Shown one piece after another: positions 19,014 through 27,399 of a stretch of 64,000 nucleotides of DNA (position 1 is the stretch's first letter; each line of letters begins with the position of its first letter). Source of the DNA: Bacillus sp. SM2101 (GTDB lineage: Bacteria; Bacillota; Bacilli; Bacillales; SM2101); contig NZ_JAEUFG010000011.1 in assembly GCF_018588585.1 (NCBI RefSeq), forward strand, positions 1-64,000. Reading direction: 5' to 3'. Below the pieces are notes generated by a model. The model was given only the letters and a program-made list of their open reading frames with translations. It was not told where the DNA came from and made no database searches. Position numbers and translations under genes: made by a program.

Positions 19014-19655
19014 ATGATCATAAATATTGTAGGTGGAGGTCCTGTTCGTTATGTTCCGTCACTTCAGCAGTATAACTGTGAAGAGTGCTTATGGGTTGGT
19101 GCTGACAGAGGTGTGTTATATTTAATCCATTCAGATATTGTTCCGAGACATGCATTTGGAGACTTTGATTCTATTACAGCAGATGAGATGAGGTATATTG
19201 AACAACAGCTAAAACACGTTCATATATTTCCGGAAGAAAAAGATTTAACTGATATAGAAATTGCTCTTCAATGGGCTTTAGCACAACAACCAACAACCAT
19301 TCAACTGTTTGGCTGTTCTGGGGGGAGATTAGATCATCTGTTAGGCAATATACAGCTTCTCGTGAATGGACTGGCAAAAGACGTACAAATTCATTTAATT
19401 GATACCCAAAATATTGTGACGATGTATGAACCAGGTTCATACTCTGTAAAAAAACATGAAAGTTATCGTTACATATCTTTTCTTCCTTTTTCTAAAGAAA
19501 TAGAGCAACTATCATTATCTGGGTTTAAATATCCATTAGAAAATTGTCATATTAAATTAGGGTCGACATTATGTATTAGTAATGAACTAAATGATGATCG
19601 AGGTACTTTTTCATTTACTAGTGGCATATTATTGATGGTAAGAAGCACAGACTGA
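19014..19655 (+). CDS. thiN: Thiamine pyrophosphokinase
   Basis: Transfers pyrophosphate from ATP to thiamine, giving thiamine pyrophosphate directly. Family motifs: GADRG near 30, FGDFDSI near 47, EKDLTDIEIAL near 75 and FGCSGGRLDHLLGN near 97. ATG 19014 (MIINIVGGGP) fits the usual N terminus and has AGGTGATGG about 8 nt upstream; an in-frame GTG at 19002 gives four extra residues. 213 residues. It lies between rpe and spoVM as in B. subtilis. Confidence 0.92.
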   Translation: MIINIVGGGPVRYVPSLQQYNCEECLWVGADRGVLYLIHSDIVPRHAFGDFDSITADEMRYIEQQLKHVHIFPEEKDLTDIEIALQWALAQQPTTIQLFGCSGGRLDHLLGNIQLLVNGLAKDVQIHLIDTQNIVTMYEPGSYSVKKHESYRYISFLPFSKEIEQLSLSGFKYPLENCHIKLGSTLCISNELNDDRGTFSFTSGILLMVRSTD

Positions 19656-19787
19656 TACCGCTAATGAGAGTGTTAATAGGTACTTTTTTTGCATTCTTGA
19701 ATATACTTATAGAGGAAATTATACAGAAAAATTACAGGCTTATTGAATCGAAATGTCATGCGTGGACCATTGGTGAGGAGGGAAACA

Positions 19788-19871
19788 ATGAAATTTTATA
19801 CGATTAAATTACCGAGATTTTTAGGTGGAATTATTAGAGCAATGCTTGGGACTTTTAAGAAAAAGGAATAG
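19788..19871 (+). CDS. spoVM: Stage V sporulation protein SpoVM
   Basis: A 27-residue amphipathic helical peptide. In B. subtilis it recognises the convex forespore membrane and anchors SpoIVA to start the spore coat. The sequence opens MKFYTIKLPRFLGG and continues IIRAMLGTFKKKE, nearly identical to the 26-residue B. subtilis peptide, including the Pro9 that is important for localisation. GGAGGG lies 6 nt upstream of the ATG. The gene is shorter than normal annotation cut-offs. It confirms the host is an endospore former. A sigma-E promoter is expected upstream but I could not identify one convincingly. Confidence 0.95.
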   Translation: MKFYTIKLPRFLGGIIRAMLGTFKKKE

Positions 19872-19872
19872 T

Positions 19873-19904
19873 AAAAAAAGCACCGATAGTCAGGTGCTTT
19901 TTTT
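19873..19904. terminator. Bidirectional terminator between spoVM and rpmB
   Basis: AAAAAAAGCACC pairs with GGTGCTTTTTTT around an 8-nt loop. The A-tract and T-tract serve both strands, ending spoVM on the plus strand and rpmB on the minus strand. Confidence 0.88.
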
Positions 19905-19931
19905 ACTGATGCAAACGGTTAATATACTTTA

Positions 19932-20120
19932 TTAAACGCGTTCTACCTTACCAGATTTTAGAGCTCTAGCAGATACATATACACGTTTAGGTTTTCCGTC
20001 AACTAAAATACGTACTTTTTGAAGGTTCGCACCCCATTTGCGCTTTGTAGCGTTCATTGCATGGGAACGTGCATTACCTGAACGAGTCTTTCTACCAGTA
20101 ACAACACATTTACGTGCCAT
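19932..20120 (-). CDS. rpmB: 50S ribosomal protein L28
   Basis: Structural protein of the large subunit. The 62 residues begin [20 protein letters not shown], with [14 protein letters not shown] and [11 protein letters not shown] following, a close match to Bacillus L28. Start set at 20120, with AGGAGGGAG 6-7 nt upstream; an upstream in-frame ATG at 20144 lies before that site. With rqcH, this is one of only two genes here on the minus strand. It has its own promoter and shares a bidirectional terminator with spoVM. Confidence 0.97.
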   Translation of the reverse strand: MARKCVVTGRKTRSGNARSHAMNATKRKWGANLQKVRILVDGKPKRVYVSARALKSGKVERV

Positions 20121-20191
20121 GTCTATCTCCCTCCTAACTTCCATAAAGCTTTCAAAAAGACTTCAATATTTGCTATAAGAAATACTTATAT

Positions 20192-20220
20192 AATTTACCA
20201 CACATCAATTCATATTGCAA
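20192..20220 (-). promoter_or_regulatory. Predicted sigma-A promoter of rpmB
   Basis: On the minus strand, TTGCAA (20220-20215) and TAAATT (20197-20192) are separated by 17 bp, about 70 bp upstream of the rpmB start. Confidence 0.55.
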
Positions 20221-20252
20221 CAGTTCAATAAGAAGCTTTCAAGAAAATCTAC

Positions 20253-20283
20253 TTGACAGATACGTATTGGGGCAGATTATAAT
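20253..20283 (+). promoter_or_regulatory. Predicted sigma-A promoter of yloU-yloV
   Basis: A consensus TTGACA (20253-20258) is followed by a consensus TATAAT (20278-20283). The 19-bp spacer is longer than usual, so the true -10 may be the overlapping GATTAT at 16 bp. It overlaps the start of a 9-bp palindrome. Confidence 0.6.
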
Positions 20284-20299
20284 TAGCCGTCGGCTAATT
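20281..20299. promoter_or_regulatory. Perfect 9-bp palindrome at the predicted yloU transcription start
   Basis: AATTAGCCG and CGGCTAATT are exact inverted repeats around a single central T. The element begins inside the predicted -10 and covers the likely +1. No T-tract follows, and a 1-nt loop cannot form a terminator hairpin, so an operator is the more natural reading. No cognate regulator is known to me. Confidence 0.45.
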
Positions 20300-20378
20300 T
20301 ACAGTATTACTTTTAAAAAAATTGTTATTATAGTAAAATGACCTTAATCAGGTGTACAATTCCAAAGGAGGAACGTTT

Positions 20379-20741
20379 ATGTCCATTGAACTAAAAACAA
20401 AATACGGGCAGATTGAAATCTTGAACGATGTGGTTGCAACGATTGCTGGCGGAGCTGCAATAGACTGCTACGGGATAGTTGGTATGGCATCAAAGAATCA
20501 AATTAAAGATGGCTTAACGGACATATTACGCAAAGATAATTTTACCAAGGGAGTCATTGTTCGACAAGTGGATGATAACCTTCAGATTGATATGTATATT
20601 ATAGTTGGTTATGGAACGAAGATTTCCGAGGTTGCAAATAATGTACAAACAAAAGTGAAATATACGTTAGATCAAACAATCGGACTAGCAGTAGACGCTG
20701 TAAATATTTATGTACAAGGAGTTCGTGTTACGAACGCATAG
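20379..20741 (+). CDS. yloU: Asp23/Gls24-family protein YloU
   Basis: A 120-residue member of the Asp23 family, which includes staphylococcal alkaline shock protein 23 and streptococcal Gls24. Function is not settled; some members are membrane-associated through a partner and relate to envelope stress. Visible features are GQIEILNDVVATIAGGAA near the start and a C-terminal VDAVNIYVQGVRV. AAAGGAGG lies 7 nt before ATG 20379, so a longer upstream reading is not needed. It is followed 15 nt later by yloV, a pairing kept across Bacillales. Confidence 0.9.
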   Translation: MSIELKTKYGQIEILNDVVATIAGGAAIDCYGIVGMASKNQIKDGLTDILRKDNFTKGVIVRQVDDNLQIDMYIIVGYGTKISEVANNVQTKVKYTLDQTIGLAVDAVNIYVQGVRVTNA

Positions 20742-20756
20742 TAAGGAGGAAACATC

Positions 20757-22427
20757 TTGTCTTTAACGAAATTAAGTGGAGAACGTTTTATTAAAATGGT
20801 CATCCAGGGGTCTAAAAATTTAGCTAATCATTCAAAACTAGTGGATGCACTAAACGTTTTTCCTGTTCCAGACGGTGACACTGGAACTAATATGAATTTA
20901 TCTATGTCGTCTGGAGCAAAGGAAGTTTCCAACGTTACTTCCGACCATATTGGGAAAGTAGGAAAATCGCTTTCAAAAGGTTTGTTAATGGGCGCGAGAG
21001 GTAATTCTGGTGTTATATTATCTCAGCTTTTTCGAGGATTCGCTACAGCGATAGAACATAAGGAAAGTATTAATAGCGTGGAGTTTGCTGAAGCGTTTGC
21101 CTCGGGAGTTAAAACTGCTTATAAATCTGTGATGAAGCCTGTTGAAGGGACGATCTTAACAGTCGCAAAGGATGCTGCAAATCGAGGACTTTCAGCTGCT
21201 GAACATGAAACAGATATAATCCTGTTAATGGAAGAGATTGTGAAGGAAGCGAGATCTTCTCTTAGTAGAACGCCTGAATTGTTACCAGTATTAAAGGAAG
21301 TTGGGGTTGTTGACAGTGGAGGTCAAGGCCTTGTTTTTGTGTATGAAGGTTTTTTGGCGGAACTTAAAGATGAAACAATTATACAATCATCTACCATCCC
21401 TACTATGACTGAATTAATTAACGCAGAACATCATAAAAGTATACAAAGCCATATGGATACAGAAGATATTGAATTTGGGTATTGTACAGAATTTATGGTG
21501 AAGTTTAGTGAAGACAACCAAGATACGCCATCTTTTTCTCAAGAGCAATTTCGTAATGATTTAAGTGCACATGGTGATTCATTATTAGTTGTTTCTGATG
21601 AAGAGGTTGTGAAGGTCCACATTCACACTGAAGAACCAGGAGAAGTACTGTCATATGGGAAACGATACGGCTCTTTAATTAATATGAAAATAGAAAACAT
21701 GAGAGAGCAACATAGTAATATAGTTAACACTACGGAAGAAATAATACAGCCAAGAGAGGTTGCTCAACAAAAGCCTTATGGAATTATTTCAGTAGCAATG
21801 GGGTCAGGAATTGCAGATTTATTTAAAAGCATTGGCGCACATTCTGTCATTGAGGGCGGACAAACGATGAATCCGAGTACTGAAGACTTTGTTAATGCGA
21901 TAAATGAAGTAAATGCCGATAATATTATTATTCTACCGAATAATAAAAATATCATCTTAGCTGCTCAACAAGCAGCTACAGTTGTTGAAGGAAATGTAGT
22001 AGTCATTCCGTCTAAAACAGTACCTCAAGGTATGGTTTCATTACTGGCTTTTAACCCGACAATCGAATTAACTCAAAATGAACAGTTAATGACAGATGCA
22101 CTAAGTGGTGTGAAAACTGGACAAGTTACTTATGCCATTCGTGATACGAATATTGATGGCTTAGATATATCCAAAAACGATTTTATGGGAATAAATGATG
22201 GCAAGATTGAAGTAACGAATGAAGACAAGGTAGCTGTTGCGGAAGAATTGCTCGACAATATGATAGATGAAGATGATGAAATTATCACGATTCTCTTCGG
22301 TGAAGATGCTGCTGAAGACGAAGTAGAGGAGCTTGTCTCTTATATAGAAGCTCAGCATTCAGAAATTGAAGTTGAAGTGCATAATGGGAAGCAGCCTCTT
22401 TATTCATTTGTTTTTGCTATAGAATAA
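20757..22427 (+). CDS. fakA: FakA-like fatty acid kinase (DAK2 domain) YloV
   Basis: ATP-binding subunit of the fatty acid kinase system. It phosphorylates fatty acids presented by FakB (DegV-type) proteins so that exogenous acids can enter phospholipid synthesis. The N-terminal DAK2 domain (1-200) has the Mg-ATP motif PVPDGDTGTNM and GARGNSGVILSQ; a central domain and a C-terminal FakB-binding domain follow, with an acidic tail region (IDEDDEIITILFGEDAAEDE, near 500-520). 556 residues. Start is TTG with AAGGAGG 8 nt upstream. Cotranscribed with yloU. Confidence 0.9.
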   Translation: MSLTKLSGERFIKMVIQGSKNLANHSKLVDALNVFPVPDGDTGTNMNLSMSSGAKEVSNVTSDHIGKVGKSLSKGLLMGARGNSGVILSQLFRGFATAIEHKESINSVEFAEAFASGVKTAYKSVMKPVEGTILTVAKDAANRGLSAAEHETDIILLMEEIVKEARSSLSRTPELLPVLKEVGVVDSGGQGLVFVYEGFLAELKDETIIQSSTIPTMTELINAEHHKSIQSHMDTEDIEFGYCTEFMVKFSEDNQDTPSFSQEQFRNDLSAHGDSLLVVSDEEVVKVHIHTEEPGEVLSYGKRYGSLINMKIENMREQHSNIVNTTEEIIQPREVAQQKPYGIISVAMGSGIADLFKSIGAHSVIEGGQTMNPSTEDFVNAINEVNADNIIILPNNKNIILAAQQAATVVEGNVVVIPSKTVPQGMVSLLAFNPTIELTQNEQLMTDALSGVKTGQVTYAIRDTNIDGLDISKNDFMGINDGKIEVTNEDKVAVAEELLDNMIDEDDEIITILFGEDAAEDEVEELVSYIEAQHSEIEVEVHNGKQPLYSFVFAIE

Positions 22428-22507
22428 ATGGCGTAGGTTAACAAATTATATCATTCATATACGCTCTTTCATTTTAATTTAGCTGATATTCTTCTTCGCT
22501 AGAGTTT

Positions 22508-22552
22508 CTTCACCCATTCTCCAAAGATAAAGTCTTAGGTGAATGGGTGAAG
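22508..22552. repeat. Perfect 12-bp inverted repeat downstream of yloV
   Basis: CTTCACCCATTC (22508-22519) and GAATGGGTGAAG (22541-22552) are exact complements with a 21-nt loop. No T-tract follows. A related pair occurs at 39762-39812. It may be a terminator-like or mRNA-end structure or a small dispersed repeat. Confidence 0.5.
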
Positions 22553-22627
22553 CACTTATAATAGATAAAGCACTAAAAAGCAGCTACGTAATTATTATCG
22601 GCTGTTTTTACTTTGAATGTTTATTCA

Positions 22628-22797
22628 TAGGCTGTTTTCGCATAGCTTGTTACTTTTCGTTCTAAAACGTATACGCTCGTAATCATCTAGCTTTTGTGGC
22701 ATCTTTTCTGCTTTTAGAATGATGTTGAGCTCTCATAACATTGATTATATTGTCCAATTTTAGTAAAAATAGCAACCGTGTTTACAAAAAGAACTTT
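22628..22797 (-). repeat. MITE-like repeat (minus orientation, full length)
   Basis: Left end AGGCTGTTTTCGCATAGCTT, core TTTTGTGGCATCTTTTCTGC and right-end remnant GTTTACAAAAAGAACTT match the family. A short fragment of a left end (ATCGGCTGTTTTT) lies about 40 bp upstream. Confidence 0.7.
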
Positions 22798-22914
22798 GTA
22801 TAATTAGAAATTAACACGCATACAACTAGAATTCGGTGCATCCTTCGTGATAAGTGTTGTGGTAAACCACATCTTTATCCTCAATTATAGGAACAAGTAT
22901 ACGAATAGAACCTT
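22798..22914 (-). repeat. MITE-like repeat, left-truncated second copy
   Basis: ATTAACACGCATACAACTAG, CGGTGCATCC, AAACCACATC and ACGAATAGAACCTT align in order with the core and right end of the family. It lies directly after the previous copy. Confidence 0.5.
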
Positions 22915-22940
22915 ATAATAATTAAAGGTGTTGCACTAGC

Positions 22941-23099
22941 TATGTTGTCTAGCACAGATGCTAATCCCATCGAGGTTTCTTCATCAATGCACTCGACATC
23001 AGAAAGCGCATTCATTGAAACGGCACCAGTATTGTCTTCTGGAAGCTACTTGTCTTTAGTGCATCTCAAATATGATAATAAAGGGAGAAGTTTATTGTG
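22941..23099 (+). CDS. Candidate serine-rich 52-codon leader ORF upstream of sdaAB
   Basis: An open frame beginning at ATG 22941 runs without a stop to TGA 23097-23099, overlapping the GTG start of sdaAB. Thirteen of its 52 residues are serine, including SSS at 13-15 and SS at 3-4 and 32-33. AAAGGTG lies about 13 nt upstream, so the ribosome binding site is poor. ATGCACT near 22995 and AGTGCAT near 23058 can pair. A leader peptide sensing serine supply is conceivable given the downstream genes. However, the minus strand is also open over much of this stretch, so it could be a relic or chance. Confidence 0.25.
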
Positions 23100-23759
23100 A
23101 AATATAAAAGTGTATTTGATATTATTGGCCCTATTATGATTGGTCCATCAAGTTCACACACTGCAGGTGCTGCGAGAATAGGTAAAGTTGCGCGAAGTCT
23201 ATTTGGGCGTCAGCCTAAATGGGCAAAAATATCTTTTTATGGGTCTTTTGCTGAAACGTATAAAGGACATGGTACTGACATTGCACTTGTTGGTGGATTG
23301 CTCGACTTTGAAACAGATGATGAACGAATTAAATCGTCGCTAGATATTGCCAATCAGTTAGGCATAAATATTATTTTCCGAAGAGCAGAAGCTATTACTG
23401 ACCACCCTAATACTGCTAGGGTACGTATAGGAGATGATGATGGAGAATTAGAGCTAGTTGGTATATCCATCGGCGGTGGGAAAATTGAAATTATTGAACT
23501 AAATGGATTTGAACTTAAGCTATCTGGTCATCATCCAGCAATACTCATTGCTCATAATGACAAATTTGGAGCGATAGCTGCTGTTGCCAACGTATTAGCA
23601 AAATTTAAGATTAACGTTGGACATATGGAAGTTTCACGTAAAGAAAAAGGCAAGCTTGCATTAATGACAATCGAACTAGATCAAAATATTGAGCAATTTG
23701 TTTTAGATGAGCTTGATTCACTTCCGAATATATTACAAGTGACGAAAATCGTAGATTAA
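23097..23759 (+). CDS. sdaAB: L-serine dehydratase, beta subunit
   Basis: Beta chain of the iron-sulphur L-serine dehydratase, which deaminates serine to pyruvate and ammonia together with SdaAA. The 220-residue protein has the GPSSSHTAGAARIG signature at 16-29 and a C-terminal ACT domain (about 148-220, HMEVSRKEKGKLALMTIELD), which probably binds serine as an allosteric or catalytic effector. GTG start with GGGAGAAG 8 nt upstream. sdaAA follows after 40 nt. Confidence 0.94.
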   Translation: MKYKSVFDIIGPIMIGPSSSHTAGAARIGKVARSLFGRQPKWAKISFYGSFAETYKGHGTDIALVGGLLDFETDDERIKSSLDIANQLGINIIFRRAEAITDHPNTARVRIGDDDGELELVGISIGGGKIEIIELNGFELKLSGHHPAILIAHNDKFGAIAAVANVLAKFKINVGHMEVSRKEKGKLALMTIELDQNIEQFVLDELDSLPNILQVTKIVD

Positions 23760-23799
23760 GAAAAGTATGTCCAGCTAAGTATATAAGGGGGAAATCTAA

Positions 23800-24687
23800 A
23801 TGTTTCGTAACGTAGCTGAGTTAATTGAGTTAGCGAATGAGCAGAACGTAAAAATTTCTGAAGTGATGATTCAGCAAGAGATGGAAGTAAAGCAAAAGAG
23901 TCGTTCAGAAATACTCAATCAAATGGGAAAAAATTTAGAGGTTATGGAAAAAGCAGTTGAGAAGGGTCTTTCAGGAGTAAAATCATTTTCTGGATTAACA
24001 GGCGGAGACGCATTGTTATTACAATCATATATACAAAAAGGAAATTTCTTATCAGGAGAAACGATTTTGGATGCAGTAAGTAAAGCAGTAGCGACAAACG
24101 AAGTTAATGCTGCAATGGGAACGATATGTGCTACACCAACTGCTGGTTCAGCAGGAGTTGTACCTGGCACACTCTTTGCTGTCAAAAATAAGCTAAATCC
24201 ATCTAGGGAACAGATGGTAGAGTTTTTATTCACTTCAGGAGCTTTCGGTTTTGTAGTAGCTAACAATGCATCAATTTCAGGTGCTGCAGGTGGATGTCAA
24301 GCTGAGGTGGGTTCAGCCGCAGGAATGGCAGCAGCAGCAATCGTTGAAATGGCAGGGGGAACACCTAGTCAATCAGCAGAGGCGATGGCTATTACGTTAA
24401 AGAATATGCTCGGCTTAGTTTGTGACCCAGTTGCAGGGTTAGTAGAAGTTCCTTGTGTGAAAAGAAATGCCATGGGGGCTGCAAATGCAATGGTTGCAGC
24501 AGATATGGCATTAGCAGGTATAACGAGTCGAATCCCTTGTGATGAAGTAATAGATGCTATGTATCAAATTGGTCAAAATATGCCAACTTCATTAAAAGAA
24601 ACAGCGCGAGGAGGGTTAGCGGCAACGCCAACTGGTAAAGAGCTTGAACAAAAAATATTTGGCGTTTCGCTAGGTACAAGTGAGTAA
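23800..24687 (+). CDS. sdaAA: L-serine dehydratase, alpha subunit
   Basis: Catalytic chain carrying the [4Fe-4S] cluster that activates the serine hydroxyl. Conserved Cys-containing segments are ATPTAGSAGVVPG (after an upstream Cys), GGCQAEVGSAAGMAA and CDPVAGLVEVPCVKRNAMGA. 295 residues, usual for the two-subunit form. AAGGGGGAAA precedes the ATG. The last codons overlap the start of recG by 8 nt, tying recG to this operon as in B. subtilis. Confidence 0.94.
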   Translation: MFRNVAELIELANEQNVKISEVMIQQEMEVKQKSRSEILNQMGKNLEVMEKAVEKGLSGVKSFSGLTGGDALLLQSYIQKGNFLSGETILDAVSKAVATNEVNAAMGTICATPTAGSAGVVPGTLFAVKNKLNPSREQMVEFLFTSGAFGFVVANNASISGAAGGCQAEVGSAAGMAAAAIVEMAGGTPSQSAEAMAITLKNMLGLVCDPVAGLVEVPCVKRNAMGAANAMVAADMALAGITSRIPCDEVIDAMYQIGQNMPTSLKETARGGLAATPTGKELEQKIFGVSLGTSE

Positions 24688-26728
24688 GGAAATAACAGAC
24701 TTAGTAACTTCAATTAAAGGGATTGGTGAAGAAACAGCACTATCATTAAATGATATGGGTATCCACACCGTGTTAGATCTCCTTGAGTATTTTCCTTACA
24801 AATATGAAGACTATCAATTGAGGGATTTAGCTGATGTAAAACATGAAGAAAAAGTTACAGTGGAAGGGAAGGTCCATAGTGAACCTTCTCTAACTTATTA
24901 TGGAAAAAAGAAATCTCGACTCACATTTCGTTTACTTGTCGGTAGGTATTTAATTACGGTAACCTGTTTTAATAGACCGTACTATAAAAAACAGCTGTCT
25001 ATCAATGCAATCATCACCGTTACTGGCAAATGGGATCAGCACCGCCAAACAATAACAGTAAGCGAACTTTCTTTCTCACCTCATCAAAAAAATAGTGAGA
25101 TAGAGCCAACCTACGCAATCAAAGGGAAGGTAACTGTTAAAGGAATGCGAAGATTTATGTCTTTAGCACTAAATCAATATAGCACATTAATTGAAGAAAA
25201 TTTGCCTAGCTCTTTACTACAAAAGTATCGATTAGTTGGTAAGAAAGATGCTATACAAGCGATTCACATACCTCTATCACATGAAGATCTAAAACAAGCA
25301 AGAAGAAGGTTTGTTTACGAAGAATTTTTACTATTTCAATTACAAATGCAAACACTTCGAAAGTTCGAGAAGGAACAATCTATAGGAGTAGTCATGGAAT
25401 ATTCAAGAAATGAGCTTGACAGCTTTATTGATCAATTACCTTTTCCACTAACTACTGCCCAAAATCGTGTCGTCCACGAAATTACAAGTGACTTAGCGAC
25501 ACCCTACCGTATGAACCGGTTATTACAAGGTGATGTTGGGTCTGGAAAGACTGTTGTAGCAGCGATTTCGCTATATGCAACTGTGTTGGCAGGCTATCAG
25601 GGAGCCTTGATGGTTCCAACAGAAATATTAGCAGAACAGCATGAATCCTCATTAAAGCAGTTATTTAGTTCTTTTCCAATGCGTATTGAGCTGTTAACTA
25701 GCTCTGTAAAAGGTAAAAAGCGTAGAGCAATAATTGACCAACTAACACGCGGTGAAATAGATATTATCGTCGGAACACATGCATTAATTCAAGATGAGAT
25801 TTCATTTAATAAATTGGGTCTTGTTATTACTGATGAACAGCATCGTTTTGGTGTAGCACAACGTAGAACGTTAAGAGAAAAAGGTGAAAATGCTCATGTT
25901 CTATTTATGACTGCTACTCCTATCCCTCGAACTCTAGCAATCACGGTTTTTGGAGAAATGGATGTTTCAGTAATAGACGAAATGCCAGCTGGAAGAAAAG
26001 AAATAGAAACGTACTGGGCAAGACACGACATGCTTGAGAGAGTCCTTGAGTTCATGAGGCAAGAACTGATCAAAGGGAGACAAGCTTATATTATCTGTCC
26101 GCTCATTGAAGAGTCTGATAAATTGGACGTGCAAAATGCGATAGATGTCCATAGTATTTTGACGCAGTATTTTAGCAATCAATATAATATTGGACTAATG
26201 CATGGTAAACTTCCTTCTGCTGAAAAGGAAGCTGTCATGAGAGACTTTAGTACAAATAACGTTCAAGTGCTTGTTTCAACAACTGTTGTCGAAGTTGGAG
26301 TAAATGTTCCAAATGCCACATTTATGTTGATTTATGATGCAGATCGTTTCGGGTTGTCACAATTGCATCAGCTTCGAGGCCGGGTTGGTCGTGGTGAGAA
26401 TCAGTCTTATTGCATATTACTAGCGGACCCTAAATCAGAAGTAGGTAAAGAACGAATGAACATCATGACAGAAACAAATGATGGATTTAAGCTATCTGAA
26501 AAGGACCTAGAACTTCGTGGACCTGGTGATTTCTTTGGTAAAAAGCAAAGTGGCGTGCCAGAGTTTAAAGTCGCAGATATGGTACATGATTATCGTGCAT
26601 TGGAAGTAGCGAGAGATGATGCTGCTAAGCTCATTCATTCAACGGCATTTTGGCAAAATAATGAGTATGAAGCGCTAAGAAATTATTTACAACAAACCGG
26701 TGCTTTACATGGAGAAAAACTGGATTAA
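24680..26728 (+). CDS. recG: ATP-dependent DNA helicase RecG
   Basis: Branched-DNA translocase that regresses stalled forks and processes recombination intermediates. The N-terminal wedge/OB domain (about 1-200) includes GIGEETALSLNDMGI. Walker A GDVGSGKTVVA lies near 285, Walker B ITDEQHRFG near 387, ATPIPRTLA follows and HQLRGRVGRG near 565 is motif VI. 682 residues. GTG start overlaps sdaAA. The sdaAB-sdaAA-recG block ends before the fapR promoter. Confidence 0.96.
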   Translation: MSKEITDLVTSIKGIGEETALSLNDMGIHTVLDLLEYFPYKYEDYQLRDLADVKHEEKVTVEGKVHSEPSLTYYGKKKSRLTFRLLVGRYLITVTCFNRPYYKKQLSINAIITVTGKWDQHRQTITVSELSFSPHQKNSEIEPTYAIKGKVTVKGMRRFMSLALNQYSTLIEENLPSSLLQKYRLVGKKDAIQAIHIPLSHEDLKQARRRFVYEEFLLFQLQMQTLRKFEKEQSIGVVMEYSRNELDSFIDQLPFPLTTAQNRVVHEITSDLATPYRMNRLLQGDVGSGKTVVAAISLYATVLAGYQGALMVPTEILAEQHESSLKQLFSSFPMRIELLTSSVKGKKRRAIIDQLTRGEIDIIVGTHALIQDEISFNKLGLVITDEQHRFGVAQRRTLREKGENAHVLFMTATPIPRTLAITVFGEMDVSVIDEMPAGRKEIETYWARHDMLERVLEFMRQELIKGRQAYIICPLIEESDKLDVQNAIDVHSILTQYFSNQYNIGLMHGKLPSAEKEAVMRDFSTNNVQVLVSTTVVEVGVNVPNATFMLIYDADRFGLSQLHQLRGRVGRGENQSYCILLADPKSEVGKERMNIMTETNDGFKLSEKDLELRGPGDFFGKKQSGVPEFKVADMVHDYRALEVARDDAAKLIHSTAFWQNNEYEALRNYLQQTGALHGEKLD

Positions 26729-26743
26729 TAACAGATTGTTTAT

Positions 26744-26772
26744 TTGCAAATTGAAGTAATTAATTATATACT
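26744..26772 (+). promoter_or_regulatory. Predicted sigma-A promoter of the fapR operon
   Basis: TTGCAA (26744-26749) and TATACT (26767-26772) are spaced by exactly 17 bp, and the FapR operator begins 4 bp further down, a typical repression arrangement. Confidence 0.75.
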
Positions 26773-26776
26773 ACTA

Positions 26777-26793
26777 TTAGTACCTAGTCATAA
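26777..26793. promoter_or_regulatory. FapR operator
   Basis: TTAGTACCTAGTCATAA matches the known FapR box (TTAGTACCTRGTCTAA-type) closely and is palindromic. Placed immediately after the -10, it implies that FapR represses its own operon and is released by malonyl-CoA. Confidence 0.9.
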
Positions 26794-26816
26794 TAATACG
26801 GATGGTGTTTTCTCAT

Positions 26817-27383
26817 ATGCGTAAAAATAAAAAAGTACGACAGGAGCAATTACAACAGACAATAACTGAAAATCCATTCGTCACCGACGAAGAATTAGCA
26901 GTACAATTTTCTGTGAGCATCCAAACGATACGACTTGATAGAATGGAATTATCGATTCCTGAATTACGTGAGCGAATTAAATATGTTGCAGAAAAGAATT
27001 TTGATGAACAAGTTCGTTCGCTTCCGATTGAAGAGGTAATTGGAGAAATTGTAGATATTGTTCCTGATGAAAGTGCTATTTCAATATTTGATGTAGAAAA
27101 GGAACACGTTTTTAAAAGAAATAAGATAATGCGTGGTCATCATCTTTTTGCTCAAGCTAACTCCCTTGCGGTTGCAGTTATTAACGATGAACTAGCGTTA
27201 ACAGCCCAGGCAACAATCCGTTTCATGCGTCAAGTAAAAGAAACTGAGCGCGTGATAGCTAAAGCCAAAGTTATAGGTTTGGATAAGAAGAAAGGGAGAA
27301 CAATAGTAGAAGTAACTAGCTTTGTCGGAGCAGAAATGGTTTTTTCAGGGGAATTTGAGATGTATCGTTCAAAAAGTAATTAA
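26817..27383 (+). CDS. fapR: Transcription factor FapR, lipid biosynthesis regulator
   Basis: Represses fatty-acid and phospholipid genes; malonyl-CoA binding releases it from DNA. The N-terminal DeoR-like helix-turn-helix ([20 protein letters not shown], about 22-41) joins a C-terminal hot-dog effector domain with [17 protein letters not shown] chose ATG 26817 (MRKNKKVRQ), giving 188 residues, the length of B. subtilis FapR; ATG 26802 adds five residues. The gene carries its own FapR box and leads plsX-fabD-fabG-acpP. Confidence 0.96.
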   Translation: MRKNKKVRQEQLQQTITENPFVTDEELAVQFSVSIQTIRLDRMELSIPELRERIKYVAEKNFDEQVRSLPIEEVIGEIVDIVPDESAISIFDVEKEHVFKRNKIMRGHHLFAQANSLAVAVINDELALTAQATIRFMRQVKETERVIAKAKVIGLDKKKGRTIVEVTSFVGAEMVFSGEFEMYRSKSN

Positions 27384-27399
27384 AAGGTAGGTCCAACAA

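Noticed and set aside
20281-20299. Terminator for the region upstream of yloU
   Set aside because: A single-base loop and no T-tract make termination unlikely; treated as an operator candidate.
22428-23096. T-box riboswitch before sdaAB
   Set aside because: I looked for the conserved AGGGTGG-type T-box sequence and an antiterminator/terminator pair and saw neither.
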